Shown piece by piece: positions 1 through 7,492 of a stretch of 47,766 nt of DNA. Source of the stretch: Acidobacteriota bacterium (GTDB taxonomy: Bacteria > Acidobacteriota > Terriglobia > Bryobacterales > Bryobacteraceae); contig JACQZR010000110.1 in the NCBI GenBank assembly GCA_016213775.1, positions 1 to 47,766 on the forward strand, given 5' to 3'. The position numbers and the translations under genes were made by a program. The notes below the pieces were generated by a model that saw nothing but the letters and a program-made list of their open reading frames with translations, was not told where the DNA came from and did not search any database. Each line of letters starts with the position of its first letter. The first letter of the stretch is position 1.

Positions 1-997
1 CCTTGAGCCGTGTAACCAACTGTTGAAGCCGGTCCTCCACCTTCGCCATGCCGATCAGTCCAAGAAAATCGACAGCCGCCTCGAATGCCACCAGCCGCGG
101 ATTGTCGCGCTGCCCATAGACTTCCAGCTTGCGCGCACCCTTAGGATTCTTATCCCACCCCGCGGTGATGATCGAGGGCCACACCTGATCCAGCCGGTCT
201 TTACGCACGTAGAGCACCCCAGCCTCGAGCGGCCCCATGAACCACTTGTGCGCGCTGCCGGCATAAGAATCGCACCCAATTGCCGCAACATTCACATCGT
301 GGGCCCCGAAGGACTGCGCCCCGTCCACATGGCACCAGATGCCCTTCTGCCGAGCCAGCGCCGCGACATCGCGAACCGGATAGCGGTTCCCCGTAGTGCT
401 GGTCACGTGGGTCACCGCGATCACCCGCGTACGTGCATTGATCCGTTGCGCAATGGAATCGAACAACTCCCCCGCGGTCCGCGCGGGCACAGGCACCGGA
501 GCCTCCACAACCCGCAGATGATGCCGCCGCGCGCGCATCTTCCAACTGTCGCTGCTCGAAGGATGATTGTGCGTCGTGATCAGAATCTCATCGCCTTCCT
601 TGAGATCGATGCCGTTCACAATGATGTTGGAACCCTCGCTGGTGTTGCGTGTGATTGCGATCTCGTCGGCCGAAGCCCCGAGCATCGCGGCCAGCTTCGA
701 ACGTAAGCTCTCCTGCCGCCCGTCGTACTTGTCGCGGTTCTGGAAAGAAGGATCGGCGTGGAAGTCGCGGAGGAACTCCTGGTGCCTGTCCAGCACGGGC
801 CGGGACGACGGGCAGACGTTGGCGGCATTCAGGTACAGCAGTCCATCCGCCAGCGGAAACTGCCGTTTCACCAGCGACCAGTAATCCTCGCCTCCCGCCA
901 CGGGAGCCCCTGCGAGTTTACTTTGAAACGCTACCCAGCTTGCGGGGAGGCCTCCGGCCAGTCCCCGGAAAAACGTGCGCCGTGAGGAAGGGGTCAT
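1..997 (-). CDS. Tat-exported class V aminotransferase-like PLP enzyme (3' end missing)
   Basis: Reading from an ATG at 997 towards position 1, the frame stays open for 332 codons and runs off the window, so the C-terminus is missing. The N-terminus carries a twin-arginine signal (SRRTFFRGL), predicting folded export. The body reads as a fold-type I PLP enzyme of the aminotransferase class V / isopenicillin-N-epimerase-like group: LYLNAANVCPSS near residue 50, an ITRNTSEG substrate/PLP segment, HVDGAQSFGAHDV with the PLP-contacting Asp, and SAHKWFMGP supplying the Schiff-base lysine. Members include cysteine desulfurase-like and epimerase-like enzymes, and the substrate cannot be told from sequence. 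It is transcribed away from the kinase gene. The family call is secure; the reaction is unknown. Confidence 0.85.
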   Translation of the reverse strand, partial: MTPSSRRTFFRGLAGGLPASWVAFQSKLAGAPVAGGEDYWSLVKRQFPLADGLLYLNAANVCPSSRPVLDRHQEFLRDFHADPSFQNRDKYDGRQESLRSKLAAMLGASADEIAITRNTSEGSNIIVNGIDLKEGDEILITTHNHPSSSDSWKMRARRHHLRVVEAPVPVPARTAGELFDSIAQRINARTRVIAVTHVTSTTGNRYPVRDVAALARQKGIWCHVDGAQSFGAHDVNVAAIGCDSYAGSAHKWFMGPLEAGVLYVRKDRLDQVWPSIITAGWDKNPKGARKLEVYGQRDNPRLVAFEAAVDFLGLIGMAKVEDRLQQLVTRLK

Positions 998-1177
998 TTG
1001 TGAAGTGTACCCCAGGCGCGCGACGCCCATGAGAGTCCATTGAGTTGGCCGCCAGTCCGCGAGTCTCGTCTTCTCGCGAACGGCGGCCTCCGGGAGAAGC
1101 AGGGGGCATCCGAGAACACCCGTCCACGCTCCCTCTAATTACTACATACGCGAAGAAACGCCTTTCAGGGTCAAACC

Positions 1178-1280
1178 TTAATCTTCCACCGCGATGGTGG
1201 GGCCCTTATGCGCGGAAGCCTCCTTGGCCCGCGCAATCACGAACTCGGCCAGTTCAAAGAACGGTTTCGCCGCTCCGTCC
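1178..1280 (-). pseudogene. Orphan copy of the 3' end of the mrp-type ATPase gene
   Basis: On the minus strand this 103-bp stretch encodes 33 residues and a stop that match the last residues of the intact Mrp ATPase at 4087-4189, without gaps. I count 11 mismatches. Nine are synonymous third-position changes and two change a residue (Leu to Phe, Val to Ala). The reading frame and TAA stop are kept. Similarity stops abruptly at about 1280, so no promoter, start or nucleotide-binding domain remains. It lies just upstream of the kinase start, in direct orientation relative to the intact copy. Confidence 0.88.
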
Positions 1281-1305
1281 GGGCGTGCTGCCCTCGCTGG
1301 CCCAG

Positions 1306-4032
1306 ATGATACAATCGCTGAACCGACCGATGATCGGCCAACGTGTGGGACATTTCGACTTTCTCGAAAGCCTCGGCGAGGGAGGCATGGGAGTCGTGTA
1401 CAAGGCCCGCGACGTCGAGCTTGGCCGTCTCGTTGCTATCAAGGTTCTTTCCGGTTCGCACTCCGCCGATTCCGAGCGTCGCTTACGCTTCATTCAGGAA
1501 GCCCGTGCCGCCTCCGCATTGAACCACCCCAACATCGTCACCATCTACGAAATCTTCCGCGACAACGAGACTGACTTCATCGCGATGGAACTGATCACTG
1601 GCAAGACCCTAGACCAAGTAATCCACGGAAAAGCGATGAAGCTCTCGGAGGCACTGCAAATCGCTTCGCAAATCGCCGATGCGTTGAAAGCCGCCCACGC
1701 CGCCGGAATCACTCATCGCGATTTGAAACCGGGCAACATCATGTTGACCGCCGAGGGCCGGGTCAAGGTGCTCGACTTCGGACTCGCCAAACTCACCGAG
1801 CGCACTCCCATCGGACAGGAAGAAGCAACGCTCGTCATCCAATCGCCGAAAACCGAATCGGGGACCATCCTCGGAACCATCGCCTACATGTCGCCCGAGC
1901 AGGCCGAAGCCAAGGATCTGGACTGGCGCAGCGACATTTTCAGCTTCGGTTCGGTGCTCTACGAGATGCTCACTGGGCGTAAGGCGTTCTCCGGCGAATC
2001 GAAGGTTTCCACGCTGTCGGCAATCCTCACCGCTGAGCCCAAGTCCCTCGAGCAGATGCCGGCCGAACTCGACCGTATCCTTCGCCGTTGTCTGCGCAAA
2101 GACCGTGAGAAGCGTTTCCAGCATATGGATGACGTAAAGGTGGCGCTCGACGAGATTCGTGAGGATTCCGAACTGGGTCGCCTCGCGGCCCCCGCGCTCG
2201 TTCCGTCTGCGAGCGCACCCACAAGGAAGAAGATGCTGTGGGCCGGACTGGCAGCGGTTCTTCTGGTAGCTGCGGCTGTCGGCGGTTGGGTGCTCCGCAG
2301 GGAAAGCGGCCAGCCCCCCAATGCGCAAGGTCCCTCCCTCCGTCAAATCACCTTCGATCCTGGACTGACTCAGGAACCCACTCTTTGGCCGGCAGGCAAC
2401 ATGATTGCCTATTCTTCGGACCGCGCCGGCAACAATCTCGACATCTGGATTCAGCACTTGGAAACAAAGGAATCCAAGCGGCTCACCACCAATCTCGCCG
2501 ATGATCGCGAGCCGGCGTTTTCTCCAGATGGGAGCCGCATCGCATTTCGCTCCGAGCGCGATGGTGGTGGCATATACGTCGTCTCCGCGCTTGGCGGCGA
2601 GGAGCGTCGAATCGCGGACAACGGGCGCGGCCCGCGCTTCTCCCCCGACGGGAAGTGGATCGCCTACTACACCGGCTTGTATAGCTTCAACTATCCTTTC
2701 GCCTACAATGGATCCGCACTGTTTGTCGTCGACGCTGCGGGTGGCTCTCCGAAACGGATTGCCAGCAGCTTTATGGCTGTTTCCCAGCCGGTATGGTCGC
2801 CGGACAGCAAATCCCTGCTGTTCATGGGTGGGCCGAAATTTGTGGGGTTTGACTGGTGGGCCGCTCCCATTTCAGAAGGGGATCCAATTCGAGTTGGGAT
2901 TGACGCATTTCGCGAGAAATTTCGCGAGAAGAAACTCCGTGTGAGGGATCCAAGAGGGTGGGACGGAGATTTCATTTTTTTTCTTGCCGACGTCGCCGAT
3001 AGCCGTAATATCTGGAAAGTACGCGTTGACCCTAAGACCTCCCACATCGCTGGGAATCCGGAGCGTGTCACGTTTGGGCAGGGGCACGACGCGAATCCCT
3101 GGGTCAGCAAAGGCCGCATTCTTTTCACCAACCTCGTCGAGAACTCGGATATCTGGAGCTTACCGATTGATGCCAATCAGGGAAAGGTCCTCGGGGAGCC
3201 GAAACGGATCACAACCGGTGTTGCACCGGAGTACAGTTCCGACGTGAGCGCTGACGGACGCTTCGTTGTTTTCTTAACCCAACGCAACGGTATTCACGAG
3301 GTCATTTGGAAGGACCTCGAAACGGGCGAGGAACGGACGTTGCTTTCCAACTGGCAAACCACAGCGCCCATGATAAGTCCCGATGGCTCTTGGGTGGCGG
3401 TCTCCCTGCGCGTGGATGGCAATCGACTTGTGCAGGTTTTGTCTGCAAAGGGTGGAGCCCCGAAAACCCTCTGCGACGACTGTGCTGTACGAAACTGGGC
3501 CGCGGATGGCAAGCGGCTTCTGATATCCAAAGGACCGAACACAGGTTTGCTCGATCCAACCAGCGGGGCCACGAACCTTTTCCTGCCCCTTGGTTCTTAC
3601 CGGAACCACTCCGCGCCACGCATGCTACCCGATGACAGGTGGATCGTCTGGTACACCGCTACCGGCAATGACCATTCCCGCATGTTCATCGCCCCCGTGA
3701 AGGAAGGAACTGTTCCGGAGAGAGAATGGATCCCAGTCACGGATGGCTCCGCCTGGGACGTCCTGCCCGCTTTCTCGCCGGATGGAAAGACCTTATATTT
3801 CATGTCGCAACGGGACGGGTTCCGCTGTTACTGGGCCATGAAAATCGATGTCGTCACTCGCAAGCCGGCCGGCCAGCCATACCCGGTCCACCATTTCCAC
3901 AGTGCACGTCTTTCACCCGCCTATGTGAGAGTCGGCCTCATTGAAAGCGACGTAGCCCGAGACAAAATCGTGTTCACCATGGCCGAGCGCACAGGCAACA
4001 TCTGGTTGGCGGATCTGGACGGAAAGAAGTAG
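1306..4032 (+). CDS. Membrane Ser/Thr protein kinase with C-terminal TolB/WD40-like propeller
   Basis: A 908-residue protein. A Hanks-type kinase domain fills residues 20-290, with glycine loop GEGGMGVVYKARD, VAIK lysine near 46, HRDLKPGN near 137, DFGL near 157 and SPEQ near 196, so it looks catalytically intact. One membrane segment follows at about 308-329 (LWAGLAAVLLVAAAVGGWVL). The remaining roughly 570 residues carry PD40/TolB-type repeats such as FSPDGSRIAF, FSPDGKWIAY and FSPDGKTLYF, predicted to form an extracytoplasmic beta-propeller sensor. The open frame extends back to 1045, but that part reads through the mrp relic, so I start at ATG 1306; ATG 1330 is also possible. No strong Shine-Dalgarno is visible for either. 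This architecture is very common in Solibacter-type acidobacteria. The ligand and substrates are unknown. Confidence 0.9.
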   Translation: MIQSLNRPMIGQRVGHFDFLESLGEGGMGVVYKARDVELGRLVAIKVLSGSHSADSERRLRFIQEARAASALNHPNIVTIYEIFRDNETDFIAMELITGKTLDQVIHGKAMKLSEALQIASQIADALKAAHAAGITHRDLKPGNIMLTAEGRVKVLDFGLAKLTERTPIGQEEATLVIQSPKTESGTILGTIAYMSPEQAEAKDLDWRSDIFSFGSVLYEMLTGRKAFSGESKVSTLSAILTAEPKSLEQMPAELDRILRRCLRKDREKRFQHMDDVKVALDEIREDSELGRLAAPALVPSASAPTRKKMLWAGLAAVLLVAAAVGGWVLRRESGQPPNAQGPSLRQITFDPGLTQEPTLWPAGNMIAYSSDRAGNNLDIWIQHLETKESKRLTTNLADDREPAFSPDGSRIAFRSERDGGGIYVVSALGGEERRIADNGRGPRFSPDGKWIAYYTGLYSFNYPFAYNGSALFVVDAAGGSPKRIASSFMAVSQPVWSPDSKSLLFMGGPKFVGFDWWAAPISEGDPIRVGIDAFREKFREKKLRVRDPRGWDGDFIFFLADVADSRNIWKVRVDPKTSHIAGNPERVTFGQGHDANPWVSKGRILFTNLVENSDIWSLPIDANQGKVLGEPKRITTGVAPEYSSDVSADGRFVVFLTQRNGIHEVIWKDLETGEERTLLSNWQTTAPMISPDGSWVAVSLRVDGNRLVQVLSAKGGAPKTLCDDCAVRNWAADGKRLLISKGPNTGLLDPTSGATNLFLPLGSYRNHSAPRMLPDDRWIVWYTATGNDHSRMFIAPVKEGTVPEREWIPVTDGSAWDVLPAFSPDGKTLYFMSQRDGFRCYWAMKIDVVTRKPAGQPYPVHHFHSARLSPAYVRVGLIESDVARDKIVFTMAERTGNIWLADLDGKK

Positions 4033-4086
4033 TCGAGAACAGCATTCCGGGTCCTCTTCATCCCCGCATCTCTGTTCAGCCGGGCC

Positions 4087-4189
4087 TTAGTCTTCCACCG
4101 CAATCGTCGGCCCCTTATGCGCCGAAACCTCCTTGGCCCGCGCAATCACGAGCTCGGCCAGTTCAAAGAACGGCTTCGCCGCGCCATCC
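4087..4189. repeat. Direct repeat flanking the kinase gene (right copy, inside mrp)
   Basis: This is the right-hand copy of a 103-bp direct repeat; the left copy is at 1178-1280. The copies match at 92 of 103 positions with no gaps and bracket a 2.8-kb segment that holds only the kinase gene. The right copy is the functional 3' end of the mrp-type gene. Confidence 0.88.
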
Positions 4190-4920
4190 GTGGCCCCTTT
4201 CAATGTCACCGGCTTGCCGCTGTCGCCGCCTTCGCGCACTTCCGGCACCATCGGCAACTCGCCGAGGAACGGAATCTGCATCTGATCCGCTGTCCGCTTG
4301 CCGCCGCCCTGACCAAACACATCCACCCGTTCGCCGGACTTGGGAGCAATCAGGTAGCTCATGTTCTCCACCAGTCCGAGCAGCGGCACATGCAACTGGC
4401 GGAACATCAACACGGCCTTACGCGCGTCTTCGAGCGAAACATCGGATGGTGTGGTGACCACCACGGCTCCCGTGATCGCCGTGGTCTGCGCCAGCGAAAG
4501 CGACACATCCCCCGTGCCGGGCGGCAAGTCCACGATCAGGTAATCCAGTTCGCCCCACTCCACATTACGAACAAACTGCTGCATGACGCTGTGCAGCATA
4601 GGTCCGCGCCAGATGATCGGCCGGTCGCCGGGGCTCAGAAACCCCATCGACATCAGCTTCAGGTTGTGTTGTTGAATCGGCAGAATGCGGTCGCCGTTGG
4701 CGTGCGGCGATTCATTGATCCCCATCATGCGCGGCACGTTCGGCCCGTAGACATCGGCATCTAACAGCCCTACCTTGTGTCCGAGCCCGGTGAGCGCCAA
4801 CGCCAGATTCACGGACACGGTGGTTTTCCCAACACCGCCCTTTCCGGAGCCGACAGTGATCAGGTTGCGAACGCCGGGGACAGGGATCTTCGGCATTTCC
4901 ATTTGCGGAGGTTGACCCAT
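4087..4920 (-). CDS. Mrp/NBP35-family P-loop ATPase, short form lacking the CxxC motif
   Basis: A 277-residue member of the Mrp/ApbC/Nbp35 Fe-S carrier ATPases. It shows the deviant Walker A GSGKGGVGKTT near residue 27, DADVYGPNVPRM, DLPPGTGDVSLS, and VENMSYLIAPKSG followed by VFGQGGG. Two departures from the usual family are visible. The N-terminal MIP18/DUF59 domain of many Mrp proteins (about 90 residues) is absent. The CPxCG position, whose cysteines bridge the Fe-S cluster in the dimer, reads APKSG. This could be a non-cluster-binding paralogue, or the ligands may be supplied elsewhere. Its last 103 bp are repeated at 1178-1280. It lies alone between the kinase and the astacin genes. Confidence 0.9.
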   Translation of the reverse strand: MGQPPQMEMPKIPVPGVRNLITVGSGKGGVGKTTVSVNLALALTGLGHKVGLLDADVYGPNVPRMMGINESPHANGDRILPIQQHNLKLMSMGFLSPGDRPIIWRGPMLHSVMQQFVRNVEWGELDYLIVDLPPGTGDVSLSLAQTTAITGAVVVTTPSDVSLEDARKAVLMFRQLHVPLLGLVENMSYLIAPKSGERVDVFGQGGGKRTADQMQIPFLGELPMVPEVREGGDSGKPVTLKGATDGAAKPFFELAELVIARAKEVSAHKGPTIAVED

Positions 4921-4970
4921 AGCCTCCAGGGTAGTGGGTTGGCCCCGCCCAGGACAACCTCACAGGCACC

Positions 4971-7481
4971 CTAGCGAATCGCCACCGTGGCGTTGTACTG
5001 GCTCCGGGTGCCGTTGACGAAGAGCGCAACCGGAACCGCTGGTCCGCTGGCTGCGGATGGGTCGATTTTGGCGATGACGCCATAAATCCCCGGCTTTTCC
5101 GTGGGAAACGCATCGACGACCTCCGAGAGCACCCCCCCAATCTCGGCCCACAAGGGCAGCAGGGGCGTTCCTTCCTCGTCCACCCGGCCCACCCCAGTCA
5201 CCAGGAATCCGATGGTGGTACCTCTGTCTGCAGGTTGGGACGAGCTGTTTTCACTGGTGTCCTCATTTATTGCGTACACCTGACCGACCCCGTTGGCGCT
5301 CACCGTAAAGACACCGGGACCCTTGGTGGCAACGGGGAGAGTAGTGGTGTAGTTGCCCGTTGGAGCGCGCACAGTGATGGAAGTACTGTTCCCGGTGACG
5401 GTGTCCGGAACCATCAGCAGGATGCTGTCTTTGTTCAGTTTCAGCAACTGGGCGGCCGTGGTGCCGAAGCTGACCGATACCCCGTTGGACGTAGTGGGGA
5501 ACTTGCCGTCGTTGCCTGGGCTGAGCGTCACTTCGTCTGCCGGGCCCACGTTGGCCCGGTAGAGGATCATCAAACCGCCGGGAGACCCCGGAACAGGCTG
5601 CTGGCTCGCCGCATTCACAAAGCCGCCGCGATAGACGAACGGCTCGGAAAGGAAGCTGGCAGTCACGAACGTCTGTTCGCTCACCGTAAGCTTCTGCGTC
5701 GATGCCGGTCCCGCCAGGTCGCCATACCAATGCGTAAATGGCGCGGTGGCTGGACCGGTGGCACTGAATTCGATTTCCGTGCCAGTGTCATAGAAGCCGT
5801 CGGGCGAGGTGGGGTTCATGGTGATGTTTCTGCTCGCGGTGGGAGCGGTGGAGCCTCGCGAGATCAACCAGTTCACGTCCGTCAGCACTTCGAATCGTTC
5901 CGTCAGGTTGGCAGTGATGGTGGTTGGTGCTGTGGGGGCGGCAACGGTCTGCGTGCGCGGGCCATCGTTCGACCATTGTCCAAATCCGAACCGCCGTACG
6001 CCGCCGAGGCTCTGCAGAGATGCGATGGAAACGGTGTGGCTTGACCCAGCGGCCCAGATTTCGTTCCGGGGCGTGTAGACCCCCGTGTTGTCCACACTCA
6101 CCACCGCGCCCACCGGCTGAGAGGTGATGGTAACGATTGGCGCAGTGGATGGCTGAAAATTGGCCACGTAAAAGGCTCCGTCGGCGCGCAGAGTCAGTTC
6201 CACCGGATTGGACGCATTCCCCTGCCCGTTGGAGGCCAGGAAGGTTGCGCCACCCTGTCCCGCGCCCCAGGCAAAGAACCGTTGCTCGGCTGAGGCCGGC
6301 GTGGCCTCCAGTCGAAGCAGTGTTCCGTATGGATAGAACCCATCCGGCGATTCGGGGATAATCGTCACCGCACCTGTGTTGGCGGTGGCGACACCGGTTC
6401 GCACCTGGAAGGCCAGCGCGTAGTTAGCCGAATAAAAAGTCGTTCCAGCCGCTACGGTGACGCTATGCTCCTGATCTCCATTGTCTGACCATTTCGCGAA
6501 GTCGTAGCGCTGCGTGGTGCTACCACTTACAGACAGCCGGCCGAATGCGGAGATCGTGTGCTGTTCGCCAGCCGTCCACGCGAAGGTACGCGGTGTAGTG
6601 ATGCGCTGGCCGTCCACCATCACTGGCGCGCCCAGCGGAATGCTGGTGATAGTCACTCCTTCGATGGTGCTTCCGTAAATCCGCTCCACCGCGTGGACGT
6701 CACCCGTGGAAAGACGGGTGCGCTGTCCCAGTGCAATCCCCAGCGGGATAGTGTCTATCGAGTTGCGGAAGTTACGCGTATCCGACGTCGCGGAGTAATG
6801 CATGATCGAGTTGTAGTCGTAGGGGCCAACATCGATTGTGTTGGTCAGGAACTGGTCATACTGGTCCCACAGGCTTTTGTCGACATTCTCGAAACGGATG
6901 CGGATGTTCCGGTCACGGTCGGCACGGCTTTGCGTATGGTAGAGCCCGAGAGTGTGGCCGATTTCGTGAATCGTGTTACCGGTGGAACAGGAGTCCGCCA
7001 GATTCACGGTCTGAGCGCCGCCCGTGTATCCGATGTTGGAATTACATCCACTCGCGGCGCGCCGGAAAGTAACATACCCGGTTTCGTCGGTCCGCTGCTG
7101 GAACCGGATGGACGTGTTTTCCTCCCAGTGTTTGATGGCATCGGTGATACGCTCCTGATTCGGCACTGCTGAGTCCACCTGGTAAACCACCGTCTTGCCG
7201 GGCCACCGGCTCGCCGGCGAACTGAGCGCGATTGCCGCTCGGCTCGCTTCCTGTTCCGATAGTGGATGCAGCAGATCCTCCACGCGCCCCAGAATAATGT
7301 CGCCTTCCACCAGCGCCATCCCGTCCAGAACTCGAAACTGTACCTGGCGGCCTTGATACGAGCCTGTCATTTTCGGCAGGCGGCCCCAGCTTTCGTGCCG
7401 TTCGCCGATCGTATCCAGGCGCTCTTGCGCAGGCATTCCTAAGGACAGGAAAGACAGTAATAGTAGTATCCGGGTCTTCAT
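4971..7481 (-). CDS. Secreted astacin-like (M12A) metalloprotease with Solibacter C-terminal domain, copy 1
   Basis: An 836-residue exported protein. I start at ATG 7481 because GAGGAAG sits just upstream; a GTG at 7493 overlaps the stop of the upstream paralogue. A signal peptide (ILLLLSFLSLGMPAQ) is followed by a metzincin domain at about 100-260 with zinc motif HEIGHTLGLYH and Met-turn SIMHYSA. The family's usual Glu after the third His is Thr (HTQSRADRD). Three divergent 'Bacterial repeat'-like segments with PDGFYPYGT or PDGFYDTGT motifs follow. The last 220 residues (from FVNAASQQPVPGSPGG to YNATVAIR) match the TIGR03437 Solibacter C-terminal domain. It probably degrades extracellular protein. 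No propeptide cleavage site is evident. Confidence 0.87.
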   Translation of the reverse strand: MKTRILLLLSFLSLGMPAQERLDTIGERHESWGRLPKMTGSYQGRQVQFRVLDGMALVEGDIILGRVEDLLHPLSEQEASRAAIALSSPASRWPGKTVVYQVDSAVPNQERITDAIKHWEENTSIRFQQRTDETGYVTFRRAASGCNSNIGYTGGAQTVNLADSCSTGNTIHEIGHTLGLYHTQSRADRDRNIRIRFENVDKSLWDQYDQFLTNTIDVGPYDYNSIMHYSATSDTRNFRNSIDTIPLGIALGQRTRLSTGDVHAVERIYGSTIEGVTITSIPLGAPVMVDGQRITTPRTFAWTAGEQHTISAFGRLSVSGSTTQRYDFAKWSDNGDQEHSVTVAAGTTFYSANYALAFQVRTGVATANTGAVTIIPESPDGFYPYGTLLRLEATPASAEQRFFAWGAGQGGATFLASNGQGNASNPVELTLRADGAFYVANFQPSTAPIVTITSQPVGAVVSVDNTGVYTPRNEIWAAGSSHTVSIASLQSLGGVRRFGFGQWSNDGPRTQTVAAPTAPTTITANLTERFEVLTDVNWLISRGSTAPTASRNITMNPTSPDGFYDTGTEIEFSATGPATAPFTHWYGDLAGPASTQKLTVSEQTFVTASFLSEPFVYRGGFVNAASQQPVPGSPGGLMILYRANVGPADEVTLSPGNDGKFPTTSNGVSVSFGTTAAQLLKLNKDSILLMVPDTVTGNSTSITVRAPTGNYTTTLPVATKGPGVFTVSANGVGQVYAINEDTSENSSSQPADRGTTIGFLVTGVGRVDEEGTPLLPLWAEIGGVLSEVVDAFPTEKPGIYGVIAKIDPSAASGPAVPVALFVNGTRSQYNATVAIR

Positions 7482-7492
7482 CAACTTCCTCA

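Noticed and set aside
1045-1305. N-terminal 87-residue extension of the kinase frame
   Set aside because: It reads antisense through the mrp relic (1178-1280) and has no family similarity. The kinase fold begins after ATG 1306/1330.
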